Counted from the first letter of the stretch, positions 51,925 through 61,920 are shown. The stretch: 64,000 nucleotides of DNA from Spongiihabitans sp965206355 (GCA_965206355.1 OZ242212.1:62001-126000), one strand, 5' to 3'. Notes: a model not told the origin generated them from the sequence alone. Made by a program: numbers and translations.

Positions 51925-53327
51925 AAGTGTTTATCGCCGGAATTTGCGGGACTTTTATGGCAGGCGTTGCCCAATTGGCCAAAGCCAGCGGTTATGAGGT
52001 TATCGGTTGTGATAACAATGTCTATCCGCCGATGTCGGTGCTATTGCAATCCACGCAGATTGAAATTTATCCGGGTTATCACCCGCAACATTTGCAACGC
52101 GCCGAAATTAATAGCCCGCACGATCAGGTTGTCATCGGCAATGCCCTAGCGCGGGGAAATGCCATAGTGGAAACGGTGTTGGATGGTCGTTATGCGTACC
52201 AGTCCGGACCACAATGGTTGCACGACAATGTGCTGCGTAATCGCAAGGTAATCGCCGTGGCAGGGACTCACGGCAAAACCACAACGTCAGCCATGATTGC
52301 TTGGATAATGCATACCTCCGGCAAGCGTCCCGGGTATTTAATCGGCGGCAAGCCAGGCAATTTTTCAAAATCCGCAGAACTCGGACAAAGCGAATGGTTT
52401 GTGATTGAAGCCGACGAATATGACACGGCTTTTTTCGATAAACGCTCGAAGTTTGTACACTACAATGCCGATACTGTGGTATTGAATAATCTTGAATTTG
52501 ACCACGCCGATATTTTCGACAATCTGTCTCAAATTAAAACCCAGTTTCACCACCTGATACGCATTATTCCGTCCACTGGTGTGGTTATTGTCAATGACGA
52601 TGATCACAATATTGCCGATGTGCTTGATATGGGATGCTGGAGCCACATTATTTCCTTTTCAATCCGCAACCGAGATTGCCGGTGGTTCGCTGAGCAACGC
52701 ACGCAAGACTTTTCCAGTTTCGCGGTTTATCACCAGCAGCAAGATAAAAACCAGCGCAAAAACCAGCCAGATGGGATTGTAGAATGGTCGTACATCGGTC
52801 AACACAATATGCAAAATGCACTGGCAGCAATGGCTGCAACCTGCTCAACCGGCATTGACATTGAGCATGCCTGCAAGGCATTGTCCACCTTCAAGGCGGC
52901 GGAGCGGCGGCTGCAGCTGTTGTTTAATCGCGAAAATATCTGTCTGTACGAAGATTTTGCTCATCACCCCACAGCCATTGCGTTAACTATCGATGCCATC
53001 AAATCGAAACACACTAAACATAAAATTATTGCGGTGGTTGAGCTGCGTTCCAATACCATGAAGAACGGCTGGCACGGTGACGCACTGGGTCAATCCTTTA
53101 ACAACGCCGATACCACCTTCATCTACCAACCTGACCCGCTAAACTGGCAACCACAGACATTAAATACCCAAACAAATTTACGGGTTTTTCAAACCAAACA
53201 GGATTTAATGGCTCAACTGGATTTGATGATAGTTGAAAATAGCGTTATTATTTGTATGAGTAACGGTAGCTTTGATAAAATACCTGAGACCTTGCGGGAA
53301 CAGATGGAAAGCAGATTTGTCCGATAA
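51921..53327 (+). CDS. mpl: UDP-N-acetylmuramate:L-Ala-gamma-D-Glu-meso-DAP ligase
   Basis: Recycles the murein tripeptide by joining it to UDP-MurNAc. The 468-residue Mur ligase starts at GTG 51921 (VKVFIAGICGTFMAGVAQLAKASGYEV). The ATP loop is VAGTHGKTTTSAMIAW, then FVIEADEYDTAFFDKRSKFVHY, LEFDHADIFDNL and YEDFAHHPTAI in the C-terminal domain. ICGTFMAGVA and DEYDTAF distinguish Mpl from MurC. It acts with AmpD and MltA in cell-wall recycling. Confidence 0.96.
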   Translation: MKVFIAGICGTFMAGVAQLAKASGYEVIGCDNNVYPPMSVLLQSTQIEIYPGYHPQHLQRAEINSPHDQVVIGNALARGNAIVETVLDGRYAYQSGPQWLHDNVLRNRKVIAVAGTHGKTTTSAMIAWIMHTSGKRPGYLIGGKPGNFSKSAELGQSEWFVIEADEYDTAFFDKRSKFVHYNADTVVLNNLEFDHADIFDNLSQIKTQFHHLIRIIPSTGVVIVNDDDHNIADVLDMGCWSHIISFSIRNRDCRWFAEQRTQDFSSFAVYHQQQDKNQRKNQPDGIVEWSYIGQHNMQNALAAMAATCSTGIDIEHACKALSTFKAAERRLQLLFNRENICLYEDFAHHPTAIALTIDAIKSKHTKHKIIAVVELRSNTMKNGWHGDALGQSFNNADTTFIYQPDPLNWQPQTLNTQTNLRVFQTKQDLMAQLDLMIVENSVIICMSNGSFDKIPETLREQMESRFVR

Positions 53328-53360
53328 CAACCATTCTAAACAACATAATTTATAAATTGT

Positions 53361-54047
53361 ATGAACATCCACAACAAACTGTATGCGCTGTTTTTCACCC
53401 CCACCACTTTAACCCTGTTATCCACCCTGTTCATGTTGAGCATCACCACGGCACATACTCAGGAAGAACCGTTTATTGAGGGCGGACATTATGAGCTACT
53501 TGATCAGGTTCAACCGGTACAAACCGGTGATAAAATAGAGGTCGTCGAAATGTTCTGGTATCGGTGCCCGCATTGCTTCCAGCTTGAGCCGTTCATGGTA
53601 GATTGGTTAAAAACCATACCCGAAAATGCACAACTTGTACGCACCCCTGCTATATTGAGTCAGCAATGGGAATTCCATGCCCGGGCGTATTATACGTTTG
53701 ATGCTCTCGGTGTCGTCGATAAACTACATGATAAATTTTATTCGGCAATTCATGTCCAAAGACTGGATATTGATTCAGCCGATGAGCTGGCTGACTGGGC
53801 TGCGGAAAATGGCATCGACCGCCAGTCAGTAATAGACGCTTTTAATTCGTTTGCGGTGGCAAGCAAATTCAACTTTGCCAATGTAATGAGCAGAAAATAC
53901 GGTATTTCTGGTGTGCCAGCAATTATTGTTGATGGTCGTTACCGAACCAGCGTCTCACAGGCAGGGAGTCCGGAAAAACTGATTAAGGTAATCAATTTTC
54001 TTATCGAAAAAGCCGCGCAGACCCGCGCCGAACTCAGGCAGGAGTAA
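53361..54047 (+). CDS. dsbA: thiol:disulfide interchange protein DsbA
   Basis: Periplasmic oxidase that introduces disulfide bonds. The 228-residue precursor has an N-terminal signal peptide (hydrophobic TLTLLSTLFMLSITT, cleavage probably after ATA/AHT near residue 34). The thioredoxin-fold active site is EMFWYRCPHCFQLEPF (CPHC), and the cis-Pro loop is ISGVPAIIVDGRYR. The alpha-helical insertion between them is of DsbA size. No dsbB is nearby. It starts 33 bp after mpl. Confidence 0.95.
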   Translation: MNIHNKLYALFFTPTTLTLLSTLFMLSITTAHTQEEPFIEGGHYELLDQVQPVQTGDKIEVVEMFWYRCPHCFQLEPFMVDWLKTIPENAQLVRTPAILSQQWEFHARAYYTFDALGVVDKLHDKFYSAIHVQRLDIDSADELADWAAENGIDRQSVIDAFNSFAVASKFNFANVMSRKYGISGVPAIIVDGRYRTSVSQAGSPEKLIKVINFLIEKAAQTRAELRQE

Positions 54048-54124
54048 AGCCGATAATGGTGACATGTATGGCGCGTTTGGGGTATTAGCCGTCCATCAAT
54101 AAATCAATAACCGATATTTTTTCT

Positions 54125-55077
54125 ATGCATTGGAAACTAAAATCACAAATACAAAATACCGTTTCACTTGTTCCGTCTTCGGCATCGTACGCCGTGTATT
54201 ATTGGATTCAAAGGCATTTTGGCGGATGCAGGAGAGTTAAAGTTAATCCAATCCATAGATTAACCACTGCAATTGAGATCTGTCAACGCATTTGTAAACA
54301 GGGTGAAACCCTGTCGGATAAAGTGTTTTTGGAGATTGGTACAGGAAGAGTCCCTATCGTACCAATAGCATACTGGTTGATGGGCGCAGAAAAAACTATC
54401 ACCATGGATTTGAATCCACTCCTAAAGTCAGAGTTAGTTGAGGAAAATTTACAATAATATTTGCAAATAAAAAGGAAGTTATGAACCTCTTTGGTCCTTT
54501 GCTAATTAAAGAAAGATTTGACGAACTACAACAAGCGTTGAGTAAAGATTCCTGCTTCTCAGCATCTAATATTCTTAATCTGTGCCGAGTGAATTATATT
54601 GCACCTAGTGATGCTACCAATACCCACCTTCCTGAACAGAGCATTGATTTTCATACATCATGCTCGGTGTTTGAACATATTCCATTGGAGGCACTGGAAA
54701 GGATTCTTAAAGAGGGGAATAAAATAATCAAAACCAACGGATTGTTTGTTCATAGGATTGATTATAGCGACCATTTTTCACATACAGATCAGAGTATATC
54801 TGCAATCAATTTTCTTCAATACTCCGATAATGAATGGAACAAGTTCGCTAACAGGTACATGTACATGAATAGATTGAGGCATGATGATTTTATAAGCCTG
54901 TTCGAGTCCGTCGGGCATCACATCATAGACGCTCAAACAAATACAGATAGTCGTTCACAAGAGTTGCTGAGAAATGGCAGTCTGCAACTATATGAAAGAT
55001 TCAAGTCAAAATCAGAATATATGCTCGCAATTACGAGTGCCTGTATAGTGTCGTCGAAAAACGGCTCAAGATGCTAA
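54125..55077 (+). pseudogene. class I SAM-dependent methyltransferase, split by stop and frameshift
   Basis: Two adjacent frames that together make one methyltransferase. The first (54125-54457) has LPSSASYAVYYWIQRHFGG-like sequence and SAM loop VFLEIGTGRVPIVPIAYWLMGAEKTITMDLN. The second (54481-55077) has SIDFHTSCSVFEHIPLEALERILKEGNKIIKTNGLFVHRIDYSDH. Between them a TAA follows ENLQ, and a shift of frame is needed (YLQIKK then EVMNLFGP). The parts are in the right order, with nothing missing. Alternatively a sequencing error explains the frameshift, but the stop is independent of it. Substrate unknown. Confidence 0.75.
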
Positions 55078-55114
55078 ACTGGACGGTAATTCCGCTACGC
55101 TTCATTGTCGACAA

Positions 55115-56638
55115 TCAATGTTCACCACCTGCTTTGAAGTTAAAGACCGCGCCTGAACGAATGCCCGAGGGCCATCTGGACGTGATAGTTTTGAGTTTGG
55201 TATAGAAGCGCACTCCTTCTGGACCGTGAATGGCATGGTCACCGAAAAGTGACCGCTTCCAACCACCAAAACTGTGAAATGCCATTGGTACTGGAATGGG
55301 CACATTGATGCCGACCATGCCAATCTGGATTCGATGGCTGAAATCTCGCGCCGCATCGCCGTCTCTGGTAAAAATGGCACAACCATTGCCATATTCATGC
55401 TGGTTAATAATCTGCATTGCCTGCTCATAGTTTTCCACGCGCACGATGCTCAGCACTGGTCCAAAAATTTCATCGGTATAAATACGCATATTGGTTTTAA
55501 CCTGATCAAAAACCGTTGCGCCGACAAAACAACCCCGTTCCGAGCCGTTTACCACCAGACCGCGACCGTCTCTCACCAGCGTCGCCCCCTCCTGCAAACC
55601 TTGTTCAATGTAGCCCTCAATACGGGCTTTAGCATCAGGATTGATGACCGGTCCCATTTCAGCATCGGCATCGGTATAGGGTCCGACTTTGAGTGCGTTC
55701 AGTTTGGGAATCAATCTCTCAATCAAAGCATCAGCCGGCGCATCACCGACCGACACCACTACCGAGATTGCCATGCAGCGTTCGCCGGCGGAGCCATAGG
55801 CAGCCCCCATCACCGCATCGGTAACCTGATCCATATCCGCATCGGGCAATACCAGCATATGGTTTTTCGCACCACAGAGTGCTTGTACACGCTTGTTATG
55901 AGCGGTACCGGTGTGATAGATGTATTCACCGATTGCCGTAGAGCCGACAAAACTCACCGCCTGTACCCGATCGTCGGTCAGCAGGACATCCACCGCTTGC
56001 TTATCACCATTGACGATATTAAGCACCCCGTCAGGCAGTCCCGCCTGTTTCATCAGCTCACCCAAAAGCAAGGAACAGGACGGGTCTCGCTCCGAAGGTT
56101 TAAGCACGAACGTATTACCGCAGGCAATAGCCACAGGAAACATCCACATCGGCACCATGGCGGGAAAGTTGAACGGAGTAATACCGGCACAAACGCCTAA
56201 AGGCTGGCGCATATTCCATGTATCCACGCCATTAGCAACACTTGCCGAATGTTCCCCCTTGAGCATCTGCGAAATCCCGCAAGTAAATTCAACCACCTCT
56301 AAACCACGGGTAATTGATCCTTTGGCATCGTCCAGCGTTTTGCCATGTTCACAAGAAACCGCTTCGGCGAGTTCGTCGATATGAGACTTGATCAAATCCC
56401 GAAACGAAAACATGATCTGAGCGCGACGGCCTGCTGGCACAACCGCCCACTCGGCAAACGCATCTTCTGCAACACCGATAGCCTGCCTGACCTCGTCACT
56501 ACTTGCCAGCGGAACTTGTTTAACGACGACACCGAGAGCGGGATTATAGACATCGCCAAATCGCCCACTTTGCCCGGGTATTTTTTGACCATTTATGAAA
56601 TGGTGCAATTGTTCAATTTCATTTGACGCTTGTTTCAT
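55115..56638 (-). CDS. mmsA: methylmalonate-semialdehyde dehydrogenase (CoA-acylating)
   Basis: NAD+-dependent aldehyde dehydrogenase turning methylmalonate (or malonate) semialdehyde into propionyl-(or acetyl-)CoA, in valine, beta-alanine or inositol catabolism. The 507-residue protein shows QPLGVCAGITPFNFPAMVPMWMFPVA, ALCGAKNHMLVLPDADMD, catalytic Cys in YGSAGERCMAISV, and the MMSDH-specific IPVPMAFHSFGGWKRSLFGDHAIHGPEGVRFYT. Its context (a core-MetE-like enzyme and a MocR regulator) does not include other valine-degradation genes. Confidence 0.93.
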   Translation of the reverse strand: MKQASNEIEQLHHFINGQKIPGQSGRFGDVYNPALGVVVKQVPLASSDEVRQAIGVAEDAFAEWAVVPAGRRAQIMFSFRDLIKSHIDELAEAVSCEHGKTLDDAKGSITRGLEVVEFTCGISQMLKGEHSASVANGVDTWNMRQPLGVCAGITPFNFPAMVPMWMFPVAIACGNTFVLKPSERDPSCSLLLGELMKQAGLPDGVLNIVNGDKQAVDVLLTDDRVQAVSFVGSTAIGEYIYHTGTAHNKRVQALCGAKNHMLVLPDADMDQVTDAVMGAAYGSAGERCMAISVVVSVGDAPADALIERLIPKLNALKVGPYTDADAEMGPVINPDAKARIEGYIEQGLQEGATLVRDGRGLVVNGSERGCFVGATVFDQVKTNMRIYTDEIFGPVLSIVRVENYEQAMQIINQHEYGNGCAIFTRDGDAARDFSHRIQIGMVGINVPIPVPMAFHSFGGWKRSLFGDHAIHGPEGVRFYTKLKTITSRWPSGIRSGAVFNFKAGGEH

Positions 56639-56800
56639 AATGTTCTTCTTACCGTATATTTAGTGGATTATAAGAGATTCAATATAAAGACAATCCATTG
56701 TAGCACGGCAATATTTTCAACGGCTTAACTTCCAATCTGATTGCCCGCCTGGTTGCCAACTTAATTGTAATGGGTTTTGTATCAATCACAAAAATGACGT

Positions 56801-57853
56801 TTACAGGCTTCTGGCAGCCGTACTTAGGTTTTTCAATTTAGCCATAGCCATCCCTCTGCAAAGCAATCCCAAACCACAGTCCGGAGCAACCAGCAAACGC
56901 TCGGCATCAATATGCTGTAATGCCTCCTGCAGGCGTTCCCGAATCTCCTCTACCGGCTCAATTCTGCTTTTCGCAATCGCCACCGCACCCAATATTACTG
57001 CGGTATTTTTGAAATGTTCGAGTAACGACAAATCGTTGTGCCGATGAGCATCCTCTAAAGAAATAACATCAATAGTGGAGTCTTCAATGGCGTTGACAAT
57101 CTGGAAATATGAATCGGGATCGGCTTTTGGATAGTCCGAACGATCCAGCCGATCCGGATAACCGCAACACATGTGTACGGTCCGCACGACTTGATTAGGG
57201 CAGCCGTGGAATGCTTTTTCCAGATTCTCAAAACCAAAGTCTAGCGCATTTTGCGGCTGGCGCGCGAATACCGGCTCATCAATTTGAATATGTTGACATC
57301 CCGCATCTGCCAAGGCCAGAACCTCAACATTCAATGCCGCTGCCAAATCTGCACCCAATTTTTTAGGATCATTGTAGTAAAGATCCGAATTGGTATCACT
57401 CGTAGTCATCGGTCCGGGCAGGGTGATTTTCAGTGGCTGGTCGGTGTATTGCTGAGATGTTTTCCAGTCCTTTACGATATACTGCTGTTTCACTGAAACC
57501 GCGCCAACGATGGAAGGTAATCTGGCAGAATAAGTGCCACCGCGCACTTCTTTTTCGGTCAGATTGACGAAATCAAAACCATGCAAATGCCGACAATGGT
57601 AATGAATATAATTTTCACGAATAATTTCCCCATCGGTTGGAATATCAATGCCACATTCCACCTGATCGGTTATCGCCTGCTTAATGCCTTTTTCAATGAT
57701 CGCAGATGCCTCTGCCCCCAATGCCTGCATTGCCTCCAGCCATTGTTCAGTCGGATTGCTGGTATCCGGACCGGACGGATTGTTGAACCAATCTGGCAAT
57801 TTAACATAATCGGGCTTCGGATAAGCGCCGATACAGGTTGTTAATAAACTCAT
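56801..57853 (-). CDS. core-MetE-like cobalamin-independent methyltransferase
   Basis: 350-residue protein equivalent to the C-terminal catalytic barrel of MetE, without the N-terminal half. Zn ligands are VHMCCGYPD (His, Cys), VISLEDAH (Glu) and LVAPDCGLGL (Cys), the MetE order. DGEIIRENYIHYHCRHLHGFDF and QIDEPVFAR are family segments. Such 'core-MetE' proteins can methylate homocysteine from non-folate methyl donors or serve in methyl-group catabolism; the donor is unknown here. ATG 57853 is chosen; an upstream in-frame extension is not conserved. Divergent from the MocR gene. Confidence 0.82.
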   Translation of the reverse strand: MSLLTTCIGAYPKPDYVKLPDWFNNPSGPDTSNPTEQWLEAMQALGAEASAIIEKGIKQAITDQVECGIDIPTDGEIIRENYIHYHCRHLHGFDFVNLTEKEVRGGTYSARLPSIVGAVSVKQQYIVKDWKTSQQYTDQPLKITLPGPMTTSDTNSDLYYNDPKKLGADLAAALNVEVLALADAGCQHIQIDEPVFARQPQNALDFGFENLEKAFHGCPNQVVRTVHMCCGYPDRLDRSDYPKADPDSYFQIVNAIEDSTIDVISLEDAHRHNDLSLLEHFKNTAVILGAVAIAKSRIEPVEEIRERLQEALQHIDAERLLVAPDCGLGLLCRGMAMAKLKNLSTAARSL

Positions 57854-58007
57854 GTTACATTCGTATGTTATGCTGGTGCTATGAACATTGTGTCCATCAA
57901 ATACGCTGACGGGATGGTGAATTACCCGTTCAGCCAATCAATCCGACCAAGCAGTGTATCAGAATCAAGGCGGAAAATGTAATCGCCACCTAACCCGAAA
58001 GAATATC

Positions 58008-59471
58008 GTGACCGAATACCTGTTCCAACTACCCGCTCATCAGCAAGGGACGCTACAATCCCGCATCCAAGAGATGATCGTGCAGTCGATTCTTGAGGGT
58101 CATCTGGCACTAGACACACCATTGCCATCCAGCAGAAAACTTGCCAAACAGCTTGGTGTCGCCCGTAATACCGTGGTCTATGCCTACCAAAATCTGGTTG
58201 ACGAAGGTTTTTTACTGGTACGTGAGCGCAGTGGTTTTTATGTCAATGCAGAAATTCTAAAAGGACGGGTTAGCACCCCCAAACAGGCCAGATTGGCTAG
58301 CGACGCCATAGACTGGCATAAAAAGCTAGTGGTAAACCCGGATAATTTTCGCCAAAACAGTAAACCCGAAAACTGGCATCAATATCCCTATCCGTTTATT
58401 TGCGGTCAATACGACAGAAAAATTTTTCCTATCGCAGATTGGCGTGAATGTGCCCGTGAAGCAACCTCAATAAACGCCATTCACGATTGGGCAAAAGATC
58501 AAATTGACCGCGACAATCCCGAATTAGTTGAGCAGATACATAAAAAATTATTGCCGCGTCGCGGTGTCTGGGCAGAACCCGATGAAATACTGATTACCGT
58601 TGGCGCACAACAGGGCATTTATCTTACCGCACAACTGTTACTCAATAGCGACAAAACCGTAGGATTTGAAACTCCCGGATATGTTGATGCGGAAAACACC
58701 TTCAGCGTATTCACCTCGAAAGCCAGCCCCCTCAAGGTTGATGACCACGGACTCGTACCCGATTCACGTTTCGCCAGATGCGACTGCGTTTACACCACCC
58801 CGAGCCATCATTATCCAAGCACCGTAACCATGCCCAAAGAAAGGCGAATGGAACTGCTGGCACAAGCCGACAAACATGACGTTATCATCGTTGAAGATGA
58901 TTATGAATCAGAATTTAATTATCTCGGCGACCCAACACCAGCACTAAAAAGTTTAGATAACAGCGGCAGAGTCATTTATATTGGTAGCCTCTCTAAAACG
59001 CTAGCACCCGGTATCCGTCTCGGTTATCTGGTCGCCCCTAAGGATTTTGTCCGTCAGGCGCGCGCACTGCGTCGGTTGATGCTACGCCATCCACCAAGCA
59101 ATAACCAATTTATTGTCACGCAATTCCTAAAAAAAGGTTATCACGATGCCTTAATCAAGCGCCTGCACCGTACCCTACACGAACGATGGAGCCTACTCGG
59201 CGACTTGTTAAAAACACATTTTCCGGGCAACAGCAAACCACCGACATTCGGTGGTTCAGCATTCTGGGTAGAAGGAACAAAAGATCTTGACAGCAATCAA
59301 CTCGCACAAACCGCCGCCGAACACGGCATATTATTTGAACCCGGGGAGGTATTCTTCCACAATCACCGCTCTCACCTCCGTCCAAAAAATTATTTCCGAC
59401 TAGGTTTTTCCTCAATACCGACAGATAATATCCAAACGGGATTCGAGAAATTGATTGAAATAATGGATTAA
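58008..59471 (+). CDS. MocR-type PLP-dependent transcriptional regulator
   Basis: GntR/MocR fusion regulator of about 487 residues (from GTG 58008; GTG 57954 would add 18). The N-terminal GntR helix-turn-helix has LQSRIQEMIVQSILEGHLALDTPLPSSRKLAKQLGVARNTVVYAYQNLVDEGFL. The C-terminal aminotransferase-like domain has TVGAQQGIYLTAQLL, IIVEDDYESEFNYLG, and the PLP lysine in YIGSLSKTLAPGIRLGY. MocR proteins sense PLP-bound amino compounds. Divergent placement next to the core-MetE-like gene suggests it controls that gene and perhaps mmsA (inference). Confidence 0.9.
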   Translation: MTEYLFQLPAHQQGTLQSRIQEMIVQSILEGHLALDTPLPSSRKLAKQLGVARNTVVYAYQNLVDEGFLLVRERSGFYVNAEILKGRVSTPKQARLASDAIDWHKKLVVNPDNFRQNSKPENWHQYPYPFICGQYDRKIFPIADWRECAREATSINAIHDWAKDQIDRDNPELVEQIHKKLLPRRGVWAEPDEILITVGAQQGIYLTAQLLLNSDKTVGFETPGYVDAENTFSVFTSKASPLKVDDHGLVPDSRFARCDCVYTTPSHHYPSTVTMPKERRMELLAQADKHDVIIVEDDYESEFNYLGDPTPALKSLDNSGRVIYIGSLSKTLAPGIRLGYLVAPKDFVRQARALRRLMLRHPPSNNQFIVTQFLKKGYHDALIKRLHRTLHERWSLLGDLLKTHFPGNSKPPTFGGSAFWVEGTKDLDSNQLAQTAAEHGILFEPGEVFFHNHRSHLRPKNYFRLGFSSIPTDNIQTGFEKLIEIMD

Positions 59472-59963
59472 CGAATATTTCAAGTGCTTGTTATACTGAT
59501 GCGCTGGCAATTGTCGGCAGAAACACGGAGACATAAACTAAGGTGATGAGATTTTTTCAAATCATCAAAGCAGGATACTAAATTTTTTCCCAAATTCAGG
59601 TTTGATTTCTGTTTCGTTATAAAATGGCATTCTCCAGACTATGTGTTTGCTATCCTTCCATAACCGTTCAACTTTATGCTCTGCTTTTAACCGCAATAAA
59701 TAGTTCCCACATATCCATAATTGCCAATTCGATACAGGCACTATTTTTCTCTCCTAATGCCTTGAAAAACAAATCGATATCAATCTCTTTGCGACCCTCG
59801 TCCGCGGACAGGATAATTAAGCACAAGCACGTCATTTAGGCTGTCAAAAGAAAATGTTTTGATTGTTTATCCGTCATAGAGTAGAATGTTCATTTCATGA
59901 TGTCTGTACCATTCAATGCGGCAATCAGAACAATAAATACGCCTGACGGGGAGGGTTGTGGAA
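59472..59963. other. intergenic region, no convincing gene
   Basis: About 490 bp, A+T-rich. A 71-codon plus frame (59624-59839) has no family resemblance or ribosome-binding site. No RNA gene recognised. Confidence 0.45.
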
Positions 59964-60436
59964 TGGCAGAATACAGAACATGCGTTTATATTGATGGATT
60001 TAATCTGTATCATGCCGCGATTGTACATAAAATCGGCTTTCGTCCTCATTATGCAAAACTATGACGGTTATGCTCCGGAAAGCTGGCATCATTTCCCGAT
60101 AAACATGTTCTTAATGACACGTTCATTTTTTCACCGCGCCCATCCGCGCACTCAAATATTCGGGCAGAAGCGACCGCCAGAAAAAATATCATCGCGCGTT
60201 GCGGCGCGAGGGTGTGAAAATCCACAATGGCAGGCTTGTCCGCAACAGCAACGTCAATGAAAAAACCGACTATTAAGGAAAAGCAATCCGATGTGAGTCT
60301 GGCAGCGCATCTTCTGATGACGCATGGAAAAATAAATACGATTATGGTAATCATCTCCAACGATACCGATTTTTATGGCGTTATTCAGCTGGTGCTGACG
60401 GAGTCTCCGCATTCGGCGCACAAAATCGCAGGTTAA
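59964..60436 (+). pseudogene. NYN-domain (LabA/PIN-like) protein remnant
   Basis: Starts well: MAEYRTCVYIDGFNLYHA, the NYN-domain opening with its metal-binding Asp, then a TGA after about 33 codons. Other frames hold further pieces: GVKIHNGRLVRNSN-like sequence near 60210-60240, then EKQSDVSLAAHLLMTHGKINTIMVIISNDTDFYGVIQLV, matching the second half (KQSDV.LA, ISNDSD). The frame shifts at least twice and the middle is shortened. Intact relatives of ~200-250 residues are putative RNases. Non-functional. Confidence 0.8.
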
Positions 60437-60451
60437 GTGCGTTAAACGCCA

Positions 60452-61498
60452 ATGACCGAACTCCATTCTGACAACTCTGGCAATGAAGAAATACTGGGGG
60501 TGCTGATTAGTAATCTGGGTACGCCGGATTCTTGTCAGGTGCATGATGTTAGAAAATTCCTGAAAGAATTTCTGTGGGATGCGCGGGTAGTTAAAATGTC
60601 GCGCCCGTTGTGGTGGTTGATTTTGAATGTGCTGGTGCTTAATATCCGACCGCGAAAATCTGCGGCAGCTTATAAAAAGATATGGAGCGATCAAGGTTCG
60701 CCTTTGTTGTGTATTTCCAGAAAACAAACCGATCTGATTCGACAAGCACTGTATCAATCCGCCATCAATACGTTGCCTAAGCGAGGGCTAACTATGCGCG
60801 TGGAACTGGGAATGCGGTATGGCAATCCAGCCATTGCGGATGGACTTGCGCGGTTGCGCGATGCTGGTGCGACTCGGTTTTTAATTGTACCGTTGTACCC
60901 GCAATTTTCTTATACAACCACCGCTTCGGTTGCCGATGAGGTTGCCCGCACCTTAAAAAAATGGCATGGGCAACAATGGGGGGGTGGACAACAGCAGCCG
61001 TTGCAGATGATTCGACATTATTTTGATAATCCTGATTATATTGCGGCGTTGGCGGAGTCTGTTACGGCGTACTGGGATAAAAATGGCAGGGCAGAGCAAC
61101 TGCTGATGTCTTTTCATGGTATCCCACAGCAATATGCGGACGATGGCGATCCTTATGCCGAGGAATGCCAGCAAACAGCGGCTTTGTTAGCGCAAGCACT
61201 CAACTTGCAACCCGAACAATGGCAACTCTGTTTTCAATCGCGACCGCGCGCGCAAAAATGGCTCACCCCCTATGTGGATACGATACTGCCAGACCTCGCT
61301 AAACAGGGCAAGTCGGTGCAGGTGATTTGTCCGGGGTTTAGTGCCGACTGCTTAGAAACGCTGGAAGAAATCGCCATCAGAGATAAAGCATTGTTCATTC
61401 AGGCGGGTGGTAGCAAATACGCTTATATCCCCTGCTTAAATGATTCGGAAACGCATATCAAAATGTTGACCAAGCAGATTATTGCGCATAGACCATGA
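60452..61498 (+). CDS. hemH: ferrochelatase
   Basis: Inserts Fe2+ into protoporphyrin IX to make haem. 348 residues. ILGVLISNLGTPDS at the start, FLKEFLWDARVV, RVELGMRYGNPAIADGL, IVPLYPQFSYTTTAS with the Tyr/Ser-rich substrate loop, LMSFHGIPQQYADDGDPYAEEC with the catalytic His, and SVQVICPGFSADCLETLEEI with the catalytic Glu region. It overlaps the next gene by 4 bp (ATGA). Confidence 0.96.
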   Translation: MTELHSDNSGNEEILGVLISNLGTPDSCQVHDVRKFLKEFLWDARVVKMSRPLWWLILNVLVLNIRPRKSAAAYKKIWSDQGSPLLCISRKQTDLIRQALYQSAINTLPKRGLTMRVELGMRYGNPAIADGLARLRDAGATRFLIVPLYPQFSYTTTASVADEVARTLKKWHGQQWGGGQQQPLQMIRHYFDNPDYIAALAESVTAYWDKNGRAEQLLMSFHGIPQQYADDGDPYAEECQQTAALLAQALNLQPEQWQLCFQSRPRAQKWLTPYVDTILPDLAKQGKSVQVICPGFSADCLETLEEIAIRDKALFIQAGGSKYAYIPCLNDSETHIKMLTKQIIAHRP

Positions 61499-61920
61499 AG
61501 GCGTTGTTGCTTATTGCTCACGGCAGTAACAATCCGGATTCTAATGCCGAAATCTATGAATTAACCGCTTTGCTCAGAACCCGAATATACCAATCTGCTA
61601 ATCAATCTCCTAACCACACTCCTAATCAATTGAGTCATCAAGCAGTCGCTAGCCGTTTTGACTGGGTTGAGTGCGCTTTTCTTGAATTGACTGATCCGGA
61701 CATCGCAACAGCGATTGGCAGTTTGGTTACAGAGGGCGCGACTGTGATTACGGTGTTGCCGTATTTTCTTGCCAAAGGTCATCATGTGGACAGAGATATT
61801 CCCGAACAAATCGCTGATCTACAAATTCGCTTTCCGGAGATTACAGTTAATACTATGCCGCATGTTGGCAAAGCAGAGAATATGATTGCGTTGTTGCTTG
61901 AGCACTTACATTTGCACTAA
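61495..61920 (+). CDS. sirohydrochlorin chelatase-like protein (CbiX/SirB family)
   Basis: Small single-domain chelatase of 141 residues, predicted to insert Fe or Co into sirohydrochlorin (for sirohaem or B12). The first motif ALLLIAHGSNNPDSNAEI has the catalytic His. VECAFLELTDPDIATAI and TVLPYFLAKGHHVDRDIPEQI contain the second His. A Gln/Asn/Ser/Pro-rich insert (YQSANQSPNHTPNQLSHQ) around residues 32-49 is not typical and is encoded by short imperfect repeats. Coupled to hemH. The stop codon touches MITE copy 10. Confidence 0.9.
   Translation: MKALLLIAHGSNNPDSNAEIYELTALLRTRIYQSANQSPNHTPNQLSHQAVASRFDWVECAFLELTDPDIATAIGSLVTEGATVITVLPYFLAKGHHVDRDIPEQIADLQIRFPEITVNTMPHVGKAENMIALLLEHLHLH

Noticed and set aside
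59624..59839. 71-codon frame downstream of the MocR gene
   Set aside because: No recognisable family and no ribosome-binding site in an A+T-rich spacer.
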